A stretch of 64,000 nt of DNA, from NCBI RefSeq assembly GCF_014205135.1, contig NZ_JACHMY010000001.1, positions 5,580,001-5,644,000 of the forward strand. The letters run 5' to 3'. A program made the translations under genes and the position numbers. Source of the stretch: Kribbella italica. Its GTDB lineage: Bacteria > Actinomycetota > Actinomycetes > Propionibacteriales > Kribbellaceae. This document shows positions 16,451 to 24,698 of this stretch, in pieces (the stretch's first letter is position 1; the number at the start of each line of letters is the position of its first letter). Under the pieces are notes generated by a model. It made no database searches. It saw nothing but the letters and a program-made list of their open reading frames with translations, and had not been told where the DNA came from.

Positions 16451-16591
16451 GATGCCCATCACTCACCAACCTCTCCTTCCGCCCGGCGTCCAGGCGGGGC
16501 GCACCCCGGCGAGCGGGGGTTGGTGAGTGGTGGGTGTCCGTCCAGCCGGAGCGCGCCCCGGCGAGCGGGGTTGGTGAGTGATGGGTGTCCG
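16451..16591. repeat. Direct repeat pair plus inverted arm in intergenic DNA
   Basis: Two roughly 40-bp copies sharing CCGGCGAGCGGGG then TTGGTGAGTG then TGGGTGTCCG lie at 16500-16540 and 16552-16591. The reverse complement of the TTGGTGAGTGATGGG part occurs at 16451-16471. The block fills the gap between the permease stop (16593) and the start of the DUF695 gene (16418). The palindromic arrangement can fold a long hairpin; it may be a terminator or a REP-like intergenic element. Confidence 0.65.
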
Positions 16592-16592
16592 G

Positions 16593-17330
16593 TCAGGCGG
16601 TCCTGCGTCTGAGGGTCGCAGCACCCAGCCCCAGAGCGGCCACGATGAAGGCCGTCACCACCAGCGCGTCCACGCCCGCGCCCGCCCCGAATCCGTTGCC
16701 TGCGGCAACTCCGGCGACGGCGTCGACGGCGTACGAGAGCGGCAGCACGTCGCTCACCGCCCGCAGTACGCCGGGCAGCTGGTCGCGCGGAACCAGCAGC
16801 CCGCAGAGCAGGATCTGCGGGATCATCACCGCCGGCATCATCTGCACCGCCTGGAACTCGGTCGCCGCGAACGCGCTGGCGAACAGGCCCAGCGCCGTAC
16901 CGAGCACTCCGTCCAGTACGGCGACCACGCCGAGCTGCCAGGCGGCGCCGCGGATGTCGAGATCGAGTGCGTACAGGGAGATCGAGACGACCACGGCCGC
17001 CTGGACGACGGCGATCAGCGCGAAGGCGAGCGCGTAGCCGAGCAGGAAGTCGAGCTTGCCCATCGGCATCGTGAACAGGCGCGCGAGCGTGCCGGTCGAG
17101 CGTTCCCGCAGCGTCGCGACCGAGGTGACGATGAACATGATGATCGCCGGGAAGACCGCGAGCAGCGGACCGCCGACCCGGTCGAACGTGGCCGGCGAGT
17201 CGGCGAACATCCACCACATCAGGCTGACCAGCAGGGCCGGCAGGACGACGAGCATGGCGACGGTGCGGTGGTCGCGGCGGAGCTGGGCCAGTACCCGCGC
17301 GGCGACGGCGAAGGTGACGCGGGGCGTCAT
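16593..17330 (-). CDS. ABC-2 type exporter permease
   Basis: 245 residues; the ATG at 17330 is fixed by a stop three codons upstream in frame. Six hydrophobic segments are visible, starting at TVAMLVVLPALLVSLMWW (about 25-43), with the ABC-2 family loop FTMPMGKLDFLLGYALAF near residues 88-105. It is the membrane half of a DrrB/YhhJ-like exporter, paired with the ATPase gene 70 nt upstream on the same strand. Such pairs typically export drugs, lipids or peptides. A TetR regulator precedes the two genes, which favours a drug-efflux role, but the substrate cannot be read from sequence. Confidence 0.88.
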   Translation of the reverse strand: MTPRVTFAVAARVLAQLRRDHRTVAMLVVLPALLVSLMWWMFADSPATFDRVGGPLLAVFPAIIMFIVTSVATLRERSTGTLARLFTMPMGKLDFLLGYALAFALIAVVQAAVVVSISLYALDLDIRGAAWQLGVVAVLDGVLGTALGLFASAFAATEFQAVQMMPAVMIPQILLCGLLVPRDQLPGVLRAVSDVLPLSYAVDAVAGVAAGNGFGAGAGVDALVVTAFIVAALGLGAATLRRRTA

Positions 17331-17400
17331 CGCGAACTACCCGTCCGGTCGGCAGCTCGCGGATCCCGCTGCTGAGCCATCTGCTGCAGTCCCGTTGCGA

Positions 17401-18123
17401 TCATCGGGCGCCTGCTTTCCGGTCGATCAGGGTGAGGAAGGCCTGCTCGATGTCGGTGGTCCCGGCCGCCGCCAGCAGCGCGTCGGGGGTGTCGTCGGCG
17501 AGCAGGTCGCCGTCGCGCATCAGGAGCAGGCGGTCGCAGCGGCTCGCCTCGTCCATCACGTGGCTGGACACCAGCAGCGTGGCGCCTTCGGCGGCGAGCC
17601 GGTGGAACAGGTCCCAGAGGTCGCGGCGCAGGACCGGGTCGAGGCCCACGGTCGGTTCGTCGAGGACGAGGAGCTCGGGGTTGCCGAGCAGGGCGGCGGC
17701 GAGGGACGCGCGCGAGCGTTGGCCGCCGGAAAGTTGGTCGACGCGCGCGGTGGCGTGGGAGCCGAGGTCGACGGCTTCGATCACGCGGTCGACGTCCGAT
17801 GGGTCCACGCCGAGGACGGCGGCGAAGAAGCGGAGGTTCTCGGTGACCGTCAGGTCGCCGTACACGCTGGGCTCCTGGGTGACGTAGCCGATCCGGCCGC
17901 GCAGCTTCGCGGCGCCGGCGGGCAGGCCGAAGACCTGGACCTCGCCGGTCACCTTGGCCTGCAGGCCGACGATCGCGCGGATCAGCGTGGTCTTGCCGCA
18001 GCCGGACGGGCCGAGCAGCCCGGTCACCGAGCCGGTCGCGAGGTTGCAGTCGATCCCGTGCAGGACCTCGCGGGCGCCGCGGACGACGACCACGGTCCGG
18101 CACTCCACCGCGTTTTTCATCAT
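17401..18123 (-). CDS. ABC exporter ATP-binding protein
   Basis: 240 residues with all ATPase motifs intact: Walker A GPSGCGKTT (38-46), Q-loop VTQEPSVYGDLTV, signature LSGGQRSR, Walker B LLVLDEP, and the switch histidine in SSHVMDEA. The form is that of DrrA/CcmA-like exporters. It powers the permease encoded just downstream. Two ATG codons in tandem (18123 and 18120) are possible starts. The palindrome TTCATCA-TG-TGATGAA overlaps them, so repressor binding there would block both transcription and initiation. The TetR gene ends 49 nt upstream. Confidence 0.93.
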   Translation of the reverse strand: MMKNAVECRTVVVVRGAREVLHGIDCNLATGSVTGLLGPSGCGKTTLIRAIVGLQAKVTGEVQVFGLPAGAAKLRGRIGYVTQEPSVYGDLTVTENLRFFAAVLGVDPSDVDRVIEAVDLGSHATARVDQLSGGQRSRASLAAALLGNPELLVLDEPTVGLDPVLRRDLWDLFHRLAAEGATLLVSSHVMDEASRCDRLLLMRDGDLLADDTPDALLAAAGTTDIEQAFLTLIDRKAGAR

Positions 18124-18131
18124 GTGATGAA
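18116..18131. promoter_or_regulatory. Palindromic operator over the ABC exporter start codon
   Basis: TTCATCA (18116-18122), 2-nt spacer, TGATGAA (18125-18131): a perfect 7+7 palindrome in an AT-rich patch that also contains the tandem ATG starts of the ATPase gene. The TetR gene directly upstream is the obvious candidate to bind it; this is inferred from position and symmetry. Confidence 0.6.
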
Positions 18132-18172
18132 TTTAGGACGTTCGAGAGGTACTGGCAAGAGCACGGGCTGGG

Positions 18173-18805
18173 TCAGTCGGTGAGGTACTGCTGGAGAACC
18201 GGGGCGATCCGCTCGATCAGCGTCGGCACGTCGGCCGACGCGAGCGGTTCGAGCTCGAGCAGGTAGCGGGTCAGGGCCATGCCGATCAGCTGGGACGCGA
18301 CGAGCGAGACGCGCAGGCGGGCGTCGTCACCGCCGACCACCTCGGACACCGGCCCGAGAATCAGCCGGCCGATCCCGTCCCGCATCAGCTGCGCGACCTG
18401 GTCGCTGCTCACCACGCTCCGCAGGAACGCCTTCATCCGCTGCTGGCCGTCCGGGGATTCCCACACGCCGAGGAACACAGTCACGATCCGTACGCCGAGC
18501 TCGTCACGCGGGCCGTCGAGCACCGTCGCGGCGACCTGGCGGGGATCGACCGGCAGGGCCATCGCCTCGACGAAGAGTTCGTCCTTGCTGTCGAAGTAGT
18601 GGTGGACGAGCGCGGCGTCGACACCGGCTCCGCGGGCGACGCCGCGCATCGACGTACCGGAGAAACCGTTGCCTGCAAAGGATTCCCGGGCTGCGGCGAT
18701 GATCTCGCCGCGGGTGTCAGGACCGCCAGGCCTGCGCCCCCGGCCGGCTGTGCTCGGATCCGACTCCCCGTCGGGGGGAAGATTCGAGGAGGAGAGGGGG
18801 GTCAC
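18173..18805 (-). CDS. TetR-family transcriptional regulator
   Basis: 210 residues from a GTG at 18805 that overlaps the TGA of the preceding isomerase gene (GTGA), so translation is coupled. The N-terminal helix-turn-helix is typical: TRGEIIAAARESFAGNGF, then TSMRGVARGAGVDAALVHHYF (about residues 31-70). The C-terminal ligand domain matches the TetR_C group that ends with a ladder of helices (SQLIGMALTRYLLELEPLA). It most likely represses the ABC exporter genes 50 nt downstream, through the palindrome over their start. The inducer is unknown. Confidence 0.9.
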   Translation of the reverse strand: MTPLSSSNLPPDGESDPSTAGRGRRPGGPDTRGEIIAAARESFAGNGFSGTSMRGVARGAGVDAALVHHYFDSKDELFVEAMALPVDPRQVAATVLDGPRDELGVRIVTVFLGVWESPDGQQRMKAFLRSVVSSDQVAQLMRDGIGRLILGPVSEVVGGDDARLRVSLVASQLIGMALTRYLLELEPLASADVPTLIERIAPVLQQYLTD

Positions 18806-19659
18806 GGGGTGAGCTCCGAGACCTCGCCGTCCGGGGTGACGGCGAAGCCGGGGTGGCGGGGAGCGGGAGTGGGGACGAAGTGCTTACGGGTGAACTCCAG
18901 CGACTCGACCAGGTCGATCTCGCGTTCGGAGCGGGTGGCGGCCCGGCGGGTGTTGATCTCGACGATGATGTGCCCGCGGAAGTCCTGGTTCGCCAAGCCC
19001 TGCAGGAGATCCGCCGCGCGCTGGGTGCCGCGGCCGGGGACCAGGTGCTCGTCCTTGGCCGAGCCCGTGCCGTCGGTCAGGTGGACGTGCTTCAGCGTGC
19101 TGCCCATCGTCGCGGCCAGCTCGACGCAGTCCTGCTCGGCGGTCGACGAGTGCGACAGGTCGAGCGTGGTGTGCGCGTACGACTGCTCGGTCGGGTCCCA
19201 GCTCGGCGCGTACGCCTGCAGGCCCTTGCCCGGCGCGCGCCACGGGTACATGTTCTCGACCGCGAACACGATCCCGCTGTCCTGCTCCAGCCGCGCGATC
19301 CCCTCGACGAAACCGCGCGCGTAGTCACGCTGCCAGCGGAACGGCGGGTGCACGACGACCACGTCGGCGCCGAGGTCCTTGGCCGCCTCGGCCGACCGCT
19401 CGAGCTTGCCCCACGGATCCGTGCCCCAGACCCGCTGCGTGATCAGCAGGCAGGGCGCGTGGATCGCGAGCACCGGGAGCTGGTGGTAGTCGACCAGTCG
19501 CTTGATCGCGTCGATCTGGGTGCTCAGCGGGTCGATCCCGACCATCACCTCGACGCCGTCGTACCCGAGCCGCGCGGACAGCTCGAAACAGCTGGCGGTC
19601 GACTCGGGGTAGACGGATGCGGTGGACAGGCCGATCTTCGCGGCCGTGCGGGTGCTCAT
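18802..19659 (-). CDS. Sugar phosphate isomerase/epimerase-like TIM-barrel protein
   Basis: 285 residues of the AP-endonuclease-2/xylose-isomerase-like TIM barrel family. Metal-site elements are in order: AIHAPCL near residue 68, VVVHPPF near 100, FAVENMYP near 132, TLDLSHSS near 165, HVHLTDG near 190 and IIVEINTR near 234; His, Glu and Asp of these strands normally bind a divalent metal. The substrate is not predictable. It lies 22 nt downstream of the Ppx/GppA gene on the same strand. That linkage resembles Rv0496-Rv0498 of M. tuberculosis, as I remember it, supporting an old functional association. Confidence 0.85.
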   Translation of the reverse strand: MSTRTAAKIGLSTASVYPESTASCFELSARLGYDGVEVMVGIDPLSTQIDAIKRLVDYHQLPVLAIHAPCLLITQRVWGTDPWGKLERSAEAAKDLGADVVVVHPPFRWQRDYARGFVEGIARLEQDSGIVFAVENMYPWRAPGKGLQAYAPSWDPTEQSYAHTTLDLSHSSTAEQDCVELAATMGSTLKHVHLTDGTGSAKDEHLVPGRGTQRAADLLQGLANQDFRGHIIVEINTRRAATRSEREIDLVESLEFTRKHFVPTPAPRHPGFAVTPDGEVSELTP

Positions 19660-19681
19660 CGGTAGGTGCCTTCGGGGTAGT

Positions 19682-20614
19682 TCATCGGGGTTGCAGCTGG
19701 TCGAGCCGGTTCAGGATGACGCCTTCGCGCAGGGCCCAGGGGCAGACCTCGAGCGAGCTCACGTCGAACAGGTCCATCACAGCGTCCGCGACCAGCGCGC
19801 CCGCGACCAATTGGGTGGACCGGCCGACCGAGACGCCGGGCAGGTCGGCCCGCTCGGCCGCGGTCATCGCGATCAGCTTCGGCACCCAGTCGGTCAGGTC
19901 GTCGCGGTGCAGCGAGCGGGCGACGTACGGGCCGTCGTCGGACGGCGCGGCGCCGCAGATCCGGGCCAGCGAGCGGAACGTCTTGCTGGTCGCGACCGCG
20001 CGCTGCGGCTTGCCCGCCCGCAGGACGTCACCGGCGACCGCGGCCATCTCGACCCGGATCCGCTTGCGCAGGGCCCTGATCTCGTCCTTGTCCGGCGGGT
20101 CGCTGTGCAGGCCCTCGCGGGTCAGCCGGCCCGCGCCGAGCGGCACGGACACGGCGATCGTCGGCTCCTCGTCCGACCCGGCCGCGATCTCCAGCGAACC
20201 ACCGCCGATGTCGAACACGGCCAGCCGTCCCGACGACCAGCCGAACCACCGGCGGACGGCGAGGAAGGTCAGCCGTGCCTCGTCCTGCCCGCTCAGCACC
20301 TGCAGGTCCACGTCGCTCTCGGCGCGGACCCGGTCGAGCACGGTCAGCCCGTTCGGCGCCTCGCGCAGGGCGGAGGTCGCGAACGCGAGCACGGACTCGC
20401 AGCCCTTGTCCTCGGCCAGCTCGGCCGCCTCCTTGACGAAGGCGACCAGGTTCTCGGCCCCGGAGCGGTCGATGTTGCCGTCCTTCTCCAGGTGCTCGGC
20501 CAGCCGCAGCTCGGTCTTGTGCGAGTACGCCGGCAGCGGCGCGGCACCACGATGGGCGTCCACCACGAGGAGGTGGACGGTGTTGGAACCTACGTCGAGT
20601 ACGCCGAGCCGCAT
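19682..20614 (-). CDS. ppx: Ppx/GppA-family exopolyphosphatase
   Basis: 310 residues, the short form of the family found in actinobacteria (lacking the C-terminal HD-like domain of the E. coli enzyme). It has the ASKHA ATPase fold: phosphate-1 loop [16 protein letters not shown] at residues 4-19, the catalytic-region motif [10 protein letters not shown] near 90, and phosphate-2 loop [13 protein letters not shown] near 135-148. Family members hydrolyse terminal phosphates of polyphosphate or of pppGpp, affecting the stringent response. It is divergent from the DUF3109-like gene at 20771 and is followed by the TIM-barrel gene. Confidence 0.88.
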   Translation of the reverse strand: MRLGVLDVGSNTVHLLVVDAHRGAAPLPAYSHKTELRLAEHLEKDGNIDRSGAENLVAFVKEAAELAEDKGCESVLAFATSALREAPNGLTVLDRVRAESDVDLQVLSGQDEARLTFLAVRRWFGWSSGRLAVFDIGGGSLEIAAGSDEEPTIAVSVPLGAGRLTREGLHSDPPDKDEIRALRKRIRVEMAAVAGDVLRAGKPQRAVATSKTFRSLARICGAAPSDDGPYVARSLHRDDLTDWVPKLIAMTAAERADLPGVSVGRSTQLVAGALVADAVMDLFDVSSLEVCPWALREGVILNRLDQLQPR

Positions 20615-20710
20615 ACCCTCACGCTACTGGACACCCGTCCAGGCCACTCCCCGCACGGTGCGGTCTTCAGGCGGATCTGACCTGTCACCGACCGTCCGGC
20701 AGGCGGAACG

Positions 20711-20726
20711 GCCGGACGCGTCCGGC
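20711..20726. promoter_or_regulatory. Perfect 16-bp palindrome between ppx and the DUF3109-like gene
   Basis: GCCGGACGCGTCCGGC is perfectly self-complementary with no spacer. It lies in the 156-bp divergent promoter region, 45 nt upstream of the DUF3109-like start. A further CGTCCGGC half lies about 20 nt to the left. It may be an operator acting on both genes; no regulator can be named. Confidence 0.45.
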
Positions 20727-20770
20727 GTCAGGATGCCGGAGATCCGTGACGGTGCGCGTACGCTTTTCGG

Positions 20771-21514
20771 GTGCCTGAGGTTTCTCTCGATTTCCCCCGT
20801 GCCTACGTCGAGTTCGTCGACCCCGACGACGCCGATCAGATCTTCCGTTGCGATCTGACCTGGCTGACGTCCAACTGGACCTGCATCTTCGGCGGTGGCT
20901 GCAACGGCATCTACAAGGGCCGTCCGAACGACGGCTGCTGCACGCTCGGCGCGCACTTCTCCGACGCCGACGACGAGAAGCGCGTGAAGGGGTACGTCAA
21001 GCAGCTCGGCAAGGAGGACTGGCAGTTCCGCAAGGAGGGCAAGACCAACGGCTGGGTCGAGACCGACGACGAGGGCGACCGCAAGACCCGGGTCTGGGAC
21101 GGCGCCTGCATCTTCCTGAACCGGCCGGGTTTCGAGGGCGGCGCGGGCTGCGCGCTGCACGGCCTGGCGCTCAAGCAGGGCGTGCACTTCGTCGAGACCA
21201 AGCCCGACGTCTGCTGGCAGCTGCCGATCCGGCGTACGTTCCGCGACGTCGAGCGGCCGGACGGTACGTCGTACACGGAGGTCGGGATCGGTGAGTACGA
21301 CCGGCGCGGCTGGGGTCCGGGTGGGCACGACCTGGACTGGTACTGCACCGGCAACACCGAGGCCCACGTCGGCATCGAGGCCGTCTTCGAGTCGAGCAAG
21401 GTCGAGCTGCAGACGCTGATGGGACTCAAGGCGTACGACGTACTGGCGGAGTACTGCCGCAGCCACCTGGAGGCGGCGCGGCCGTTGCTGCCGCACCCCG
21501 CCTCGCCTAGCTGA
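20771..21514 (+). CDS. DUF3109-family cysteine-rich protein (Rv0495c-like)
   Basis: 247 residues from a GTG at 20771. The sequence begins with [19 protein letters not shown] and contains [11 protein letters not shown] and [12 protein letters not shown] within residues 35-65, then [18 protein letters not shown] near 117-134 and DVCWQLP near 153. These conserved cysteines suggest a metal or Fe-S site. The closest protein I recall is the conserved hypothetical Rv0495c of M. tuberculosis, which sits divergently from ppx1 (Rv0496) as here. Biochemical function unknown. Its last 8 nt overlap the stop of the convergent epimerase gene. Confidence 0.82.
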   Translation: MPEVSLDFPRAYVEFVDPDDADQIFRCDLTWLTSNWTCIFGGGCNGIYKGRPNDGCCTLGAHFSDADDEKRVKGYVKQLGKEDWQFRKEGKTNGWVETDDEGDRKTRVWDGACIFLNRPGFEGGAGCALHGLALKQGVHFVETKPDVCWQLPIRRTFRDVERPDGTSYTEVGIGEYDRRGWGPGGHDLDWYCTGNTEAHVGIEAVFESSKVELQTLMGLKAYDVLAEYCRSHLEAARPLLPHPASPS

Positions 21515-22457
21515 GCTTGCCGTTGGCGACCAGCCAGTCGACCGCCTCGAGCGTGGTCTCCAGCGCGGAGTAGCGCGGGCGGAAACCGAGCAACCGCGCG
21601 GCCTTCTCCATCGAGCAGTGCGGGCTGTGTGCGATGTGGTCGTACGTCGTCCGCGCGCTGCGCTCGTCGACGGTTGCCTTCCACTGCTCGAACGGCTGGT
21701 AGCTCAGGTTGGCGTCCTGGCCGAAGTGGGCCGCGACGCCCTCGGCGTACCCGCGCAGGGTCATCGCGCCGTCGGCGACGGCGTGGAAGCTCTCACCGAT
21801 CGCGACCGACCGGTTGGCGATCGCGGCCAGGAAGATCCCGGCGACGTCGGCGGCGTGCACGTGCTGGACGGTCTCCAGGCCGAGGTTCGGCAGGATCAGT
21901 TCGGCGCCTTGGGCAAGCTTCTCGAAGACCGCGAGGTCGAGGTGGCCGGCCGGGTTGACCGGCGCCCAGCCCGGACCGCTGATGTGACCGGGATGGATCA
22001 CCGTGACGGGCAGGCCGTAGCGGCGCGCCTGGTCGAGCAGGTAGGTCTCGATCGCGGCCTTCCGGATTCCGTAGTCCCCGAAGGGTTTGCGGGGCGCGTC
22101 CTCTCGGGTCGGAACGCTCGCGCTCGGGCCGTGGACCCAGATCGTGCCGCAGTGCAGCAGGTGCTGGACCTTGCCGGTGAGCGCCTCGGCGAGCTGCCGG
22201 GCGCTGTCCTCGGTGAAGCAGATCAGGTCGACGACGACGTCCGGCTGGAGGTCGGCGATCCGCTGCCCGAAGGTGCCCGCGGCATCTTCCGCTTCCCGGT
22301 CGGCCCGGATCAGCTCGACCTGCTTCCACTCCCCGCTCGAGCTGTACGGCGTACTGGTTCCGCGGGTGAGTACGACGACCTCGTGACCTGCTCTGACCAG
22401 GCCCGGGACGAGGTAGGTGCCGATGTGTCCGGTGCCTCCGACGACGACTGTTCGCAT
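21507..22457 (-). CDS. NAD(P)-dependent epimerase/dehydratase (extended SDR)
   Basis: 316 residues from the ATG at 22457; the reading frame is open further upstream but lacks protein-like composition there. The N-terminus is a Rossmann dinucleotide site, [14 protein letters not shown] (residues 4-17). The extended-SDR features follow: a DLICFTED strand near 80, [10 protein letters not shown] near 107, a YGIRKAAIE active-site stretch near 133 (Tyr-x3-Lys variant YGIRK), and [11 protein letters not shown] near 157. Such proteins act on nucleotide sugars or other carbonyl substrates. No sugar-biosynthesis genes adjoin it, so the substrate is unknown. Confidence 0.82.
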   Translation of the reverse strand: MRTVVVGGTGHIGTYLVPGLVRAGHEVVVLTRGTSTPYSSSGEWKQVELIRADREAEDAAGTFGQRIADLQPDVVVDLICFTEDSARQLAEALTGKVQHLLHCGTIWVHGPSASVPTREDAPRKPFGDYGIRKAAIETYLLDQARRYGLPVTVIHPGHISGPGWAPVNPAGHLDLAVFEKLAQGAELILPNLGLETVQHVHAADVAGIFLAAIANRSVAIGESFHAVADGAMTLRGYAEGVAAHFGQDANLSYQPFEQWKATVDERSARTTYDHIAHSPHCSMEKAARLLGFRPRYSALETTLEAVDWLVANGKLS

Positions 22458-22552
22458 GGTCCGAGCCTGCCCTGTTCTGCGGCGCCGAAGCAGGTAAGGG
22501 TGCCCTTCCCTGCGACACCCCGAATCCGCACCGATTCCGCGATGGGCCCAGA

Positions 22553-23194
22553 ATGACTGGCATGCGCTTGGATCATCTGTCGTACGCGGCCGGACCCGAC
22601 GGGTACCGCGCCACGGTCGAGCGGCTGTCCGCGCTGCTGGGGGCGGACTTCGTCGACGGTGGCGTGCATCCGCGGTTCGGGACCGTGAACCACATTCTCC
22701 CGCTGGAGAACGACCGCTACATCGAGGTGGTCGACGTGCTCGACCACCCGGCGTCGGACAAGGCACCCTTCGGTCAGGCGGTCCGGGCGCGCAAGCAGCT
22801 CGGCGGCGGCTGGCTCGGCTGGGTCGTCGCGGTCCGCGACATGGAGCGGATGGAGAAGCGGCTCGGCCGCGACGCCGTACCGGGCAACCGGCACCGCCCC
22901 GACGGGCAGAACATCACCTGGCGCCAGATCGGCGTCAAGGGGCTGATGGCCGACCCGCAGCTGCCGTTCTTCATCCACTGGGACGACCTCGGTCAGCACC
23001 CGTCGGTCGGCGGCAAGGGCCTCAAGCTCACCGCCCTGGAGATCGCCGGCGACCCCACCCGCGTCACCGACTGGATCGGCCACCCGGCCGACCACCTGCT
23101 CGACGACCTCGACGTCGCCTGGGTGGGCCCGAACGGCCAGCCCGGCCTCAACGCCGCCGTCTTCCAGACCCCGAACGGCATCGTCCGGTTGTAG
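22553..23194 (+). CDS. VOC-superfamily (glyoxalase-like) protein
   Basis: 213 residues beginning MTGMRLDHLSYAAGPDGY. The architecture fits the glyoxalase_3-type vicinal oxygen chelate fold: an N-terminal half with RLDHLSY and NRYIEVVDVLD-like strands, and a second half with QLPFFIHWDDL. Paired betaalphabetabetabeta units give potential metal ligands (His in LDHLSY and HILPLENDRYIEVV). VOC proteins include dioxygenases, glyoxalases and resistance proteins; nothing here separates these. It is divergent from the epimerase with 95 nt between starts and convergent with the acyltransferase gene, 13 nt away. Confidence 0.8.
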   Translation: MTGMRLDHLSYAAGPDGYRATVERLSALLGADFVDGGVHPRFGTVNHILPLENDRYIEVVDVLDHPASDKAPFGQAVRARKQLGGGWLGWVVAVRDMERMEKRLGRDAVPGNRHRPDGQNITWRQIGVKGLMADPQLPFFIHWDDLGQHPSVGGKGLKLTALEIAGDPTRVTDWIGHPADHLLDDLDVAWVGPNGQPGLNAAVFQTPNGIVRL

Positions 23195-23207
23195 TTGCCG
23201 TCAGCAC

Positions 23208-24584
23208 CTAAATGCGTTCCAGGTCCTGCAAGGAGTCCTCCAGCCGGCCGAGGAGTCTTTGCAGGTGGGGAACGGTTCGGCGGCAGCCGGTGAGGCCGAA
23301 GTGGAGTTGGTGGTCGTAGCTGGTGACGCTGATGTTGAGGGCCTGCCCGTTGAGGACGATGGACGCCGGATACATGCCGAGCAGGCGCGAGCGGTTCCAG
23401 TACAAGGGGCTCTCGACCGGGCCGGGGATGTTCGAGATCACCACGTTGTACGGCGGTGGCGTGCGGCCGGCGAGTCCGGGTAAGACAGCGGCGGGGCCGG
23501 CGACGCCGAGGCCGAGGGCGCCGATCATCAGGTTCTGCAGGGGACTCAGCTGGGAGAGCATCGTCTTGCCGTAGCTGGTCGAGTCCATCACGCGGCGGAT
23601 CCGTCGTTCGGGATCGCGTTCGTCGGTGGCCAGGTCGGCGATCAGCGTCGCCAGCGAGTTGCCGCCGCCGGGCCCCGCGCCTTCGGTACCGCGCAGCGAG
23701 ACCGGGACCATCGCCGTCAGTCCCTGGTCAGGAAGGGCGTTCTGCTCGAGCAGGTAGGTCCGCAGCGCTCCGCCGCACATGGCCAGCATCACGTCGTTCA
23801 GGGTCGCGCCGGTGATCGCGCGGACCTTCTCCAGCCGTTCCATCGGCCACGACTGCGCGGCGAACCGCCGGGCCCCGGTGATCGACTGGTTGAAGATCGT
23901 CCGCGGCGCCTGGAACGCCACCGAGGAATGCTCCATCAGCAAAGCCCGGACCGCGCTCTTCAACGCGACCGGCGACAATCCCACCAGGTCCGGCACCACG
24001 TGCACCAAAGAACTCAGCGACGACGCCGGTCCGGCCTTTTCCTTCCCCACCGCATAAGGCGCCCGCATGTTCGTCCGGGTGGGATCGGTCGTGAGCGTTT
24101 CCTGCATCAACCGCAACGCACTCACACCGTCCAGCATCGCGTGGTGCACCTTGCTGTAGATCGCGAACCGGTGCCCCTCGACGCCCTCGATCAGATGCAT
24201 TTCCCACAACGGCCGACGCCGGTCGAGCAGCGTCCCGTGCAGCCGCGAGGTCAGCTCGAACAACTCCCGGTACCGCCCCGGCCGCGCCAGCGCCGACAAC
24301 CGCACGTGGTACTCGAGATCGATCTCCCCGTCCGGCTCCCACGACCAGTACCCGAGATCCCGCGCCCGCTGCCGCACCCGCCGCGCGAAGACCGGGTTGA
24401 GCGCCTGTCCCGCCACCATCTCCTGGTACAGCCGCGACAGGAACTCCCGCCCGTCGTCCGGAAACACCTGATCCCGCCCGGCATCCTCCGGCAACTCGAA
24501 CAACATCACCCCACCGACGTGCATGGGCTGCTCACGCGTCTCCCCGAGCAGGAACATCGCGTCGAGCGGTCCCACCGCGGTCAT
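23208..24584 (-). CDS. Wax ester synthase/diacylglycerol acyltransferase (WS/DGAT)
   Basis: 458 residues, the normal family length. The start MTAVGPLDAMFLLGETREQPMHVGG is characteristic (PLDAMF). The condensation-type catalytic motif HHAMLDG is at residues 147-153. A C-terminal PPPYNVVISNIPGP segment matches the conserved NISNVPGP motif. These enzymes make triacylglycerol or wax esters from acyl-CoA at the membrane, as storage lipid in actinomycetes. No other lipid gene adjoins it; it is followed on the same strand by nothing and preceded by the terminator-like hairpin at 24602. Confidence 0.93.
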   Translation of the reverse strand: MTAVGPLDAMFLLGETREQPMHVGGVMLFELPEDAGRDQVFPDDGREFLSRLYQEMVAGQALNPVFARRVRQRARDLGYWSWEPDGEIDLEYHVRLSALARPGRYRELFELTSRLHGTLLDRRRPLWEMHLIEGVEGHRFAIYSKVHHAMLDGVSALRLMQETLTTDPTRTNMRAPYAVGKEKAGPASSLSSLVHVVPDLVGLSPVALKSAVRALLMEHSSVAFQAPRTIFNQSITGARRFAAQSWPMERLEKVRAITGATLNDVMLAMCGGALRTYLLEQNALPDQGLTAMVPVSLRGTEGAGPGGGNSLATLIADLATDERDPERRIRRVMDSTSYGKTMLSQLSPLQNLMIGALGLGVAGPAAVLPGLAGRTPPPYNVVISNIPGPVESPLYWNRSRLLGMYPASIVLNGQALNISVTSYDHQLHFGLTGCRRTVPHLQRLLGRLEDSLQDLERI

Positions 24585-24601
24585 AGATCCTCCGCTCCCG
24601 A

Positions 24602-24643
24602 CCCGGCTCCAACCGACGACTCATCGTCGTCGGCGAAGCCGGG
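24602..24643. terminator. Hairpin downstream of the GH20 gene
   Basis: Inner stem CCGACGAC (24613-24620) with GTCGTCGG (24626-24633) and a 5-nt loop, flanked by a second stem CCCGGCT (24602-24608) with AGCCGGG (24637-24643). It lies between the GH20 stop and the acyltransferase start, both on the minus strand, so it probably terminates the GH20 transcript. Confidence 0.6.
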
Positions 24644-24698
24644 CACGTCTACACCTGCTAACGCAGCGGGGGCGGATTTTGTGATCTCTTCAGGTACT

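Noticed and set aside
22458-22766. N-terminal extension of the epimerase to 419 residues
   Set aside because: The additional sequence is Arg/Pro-rich and precedes a textbook Rossmann start at 22457.
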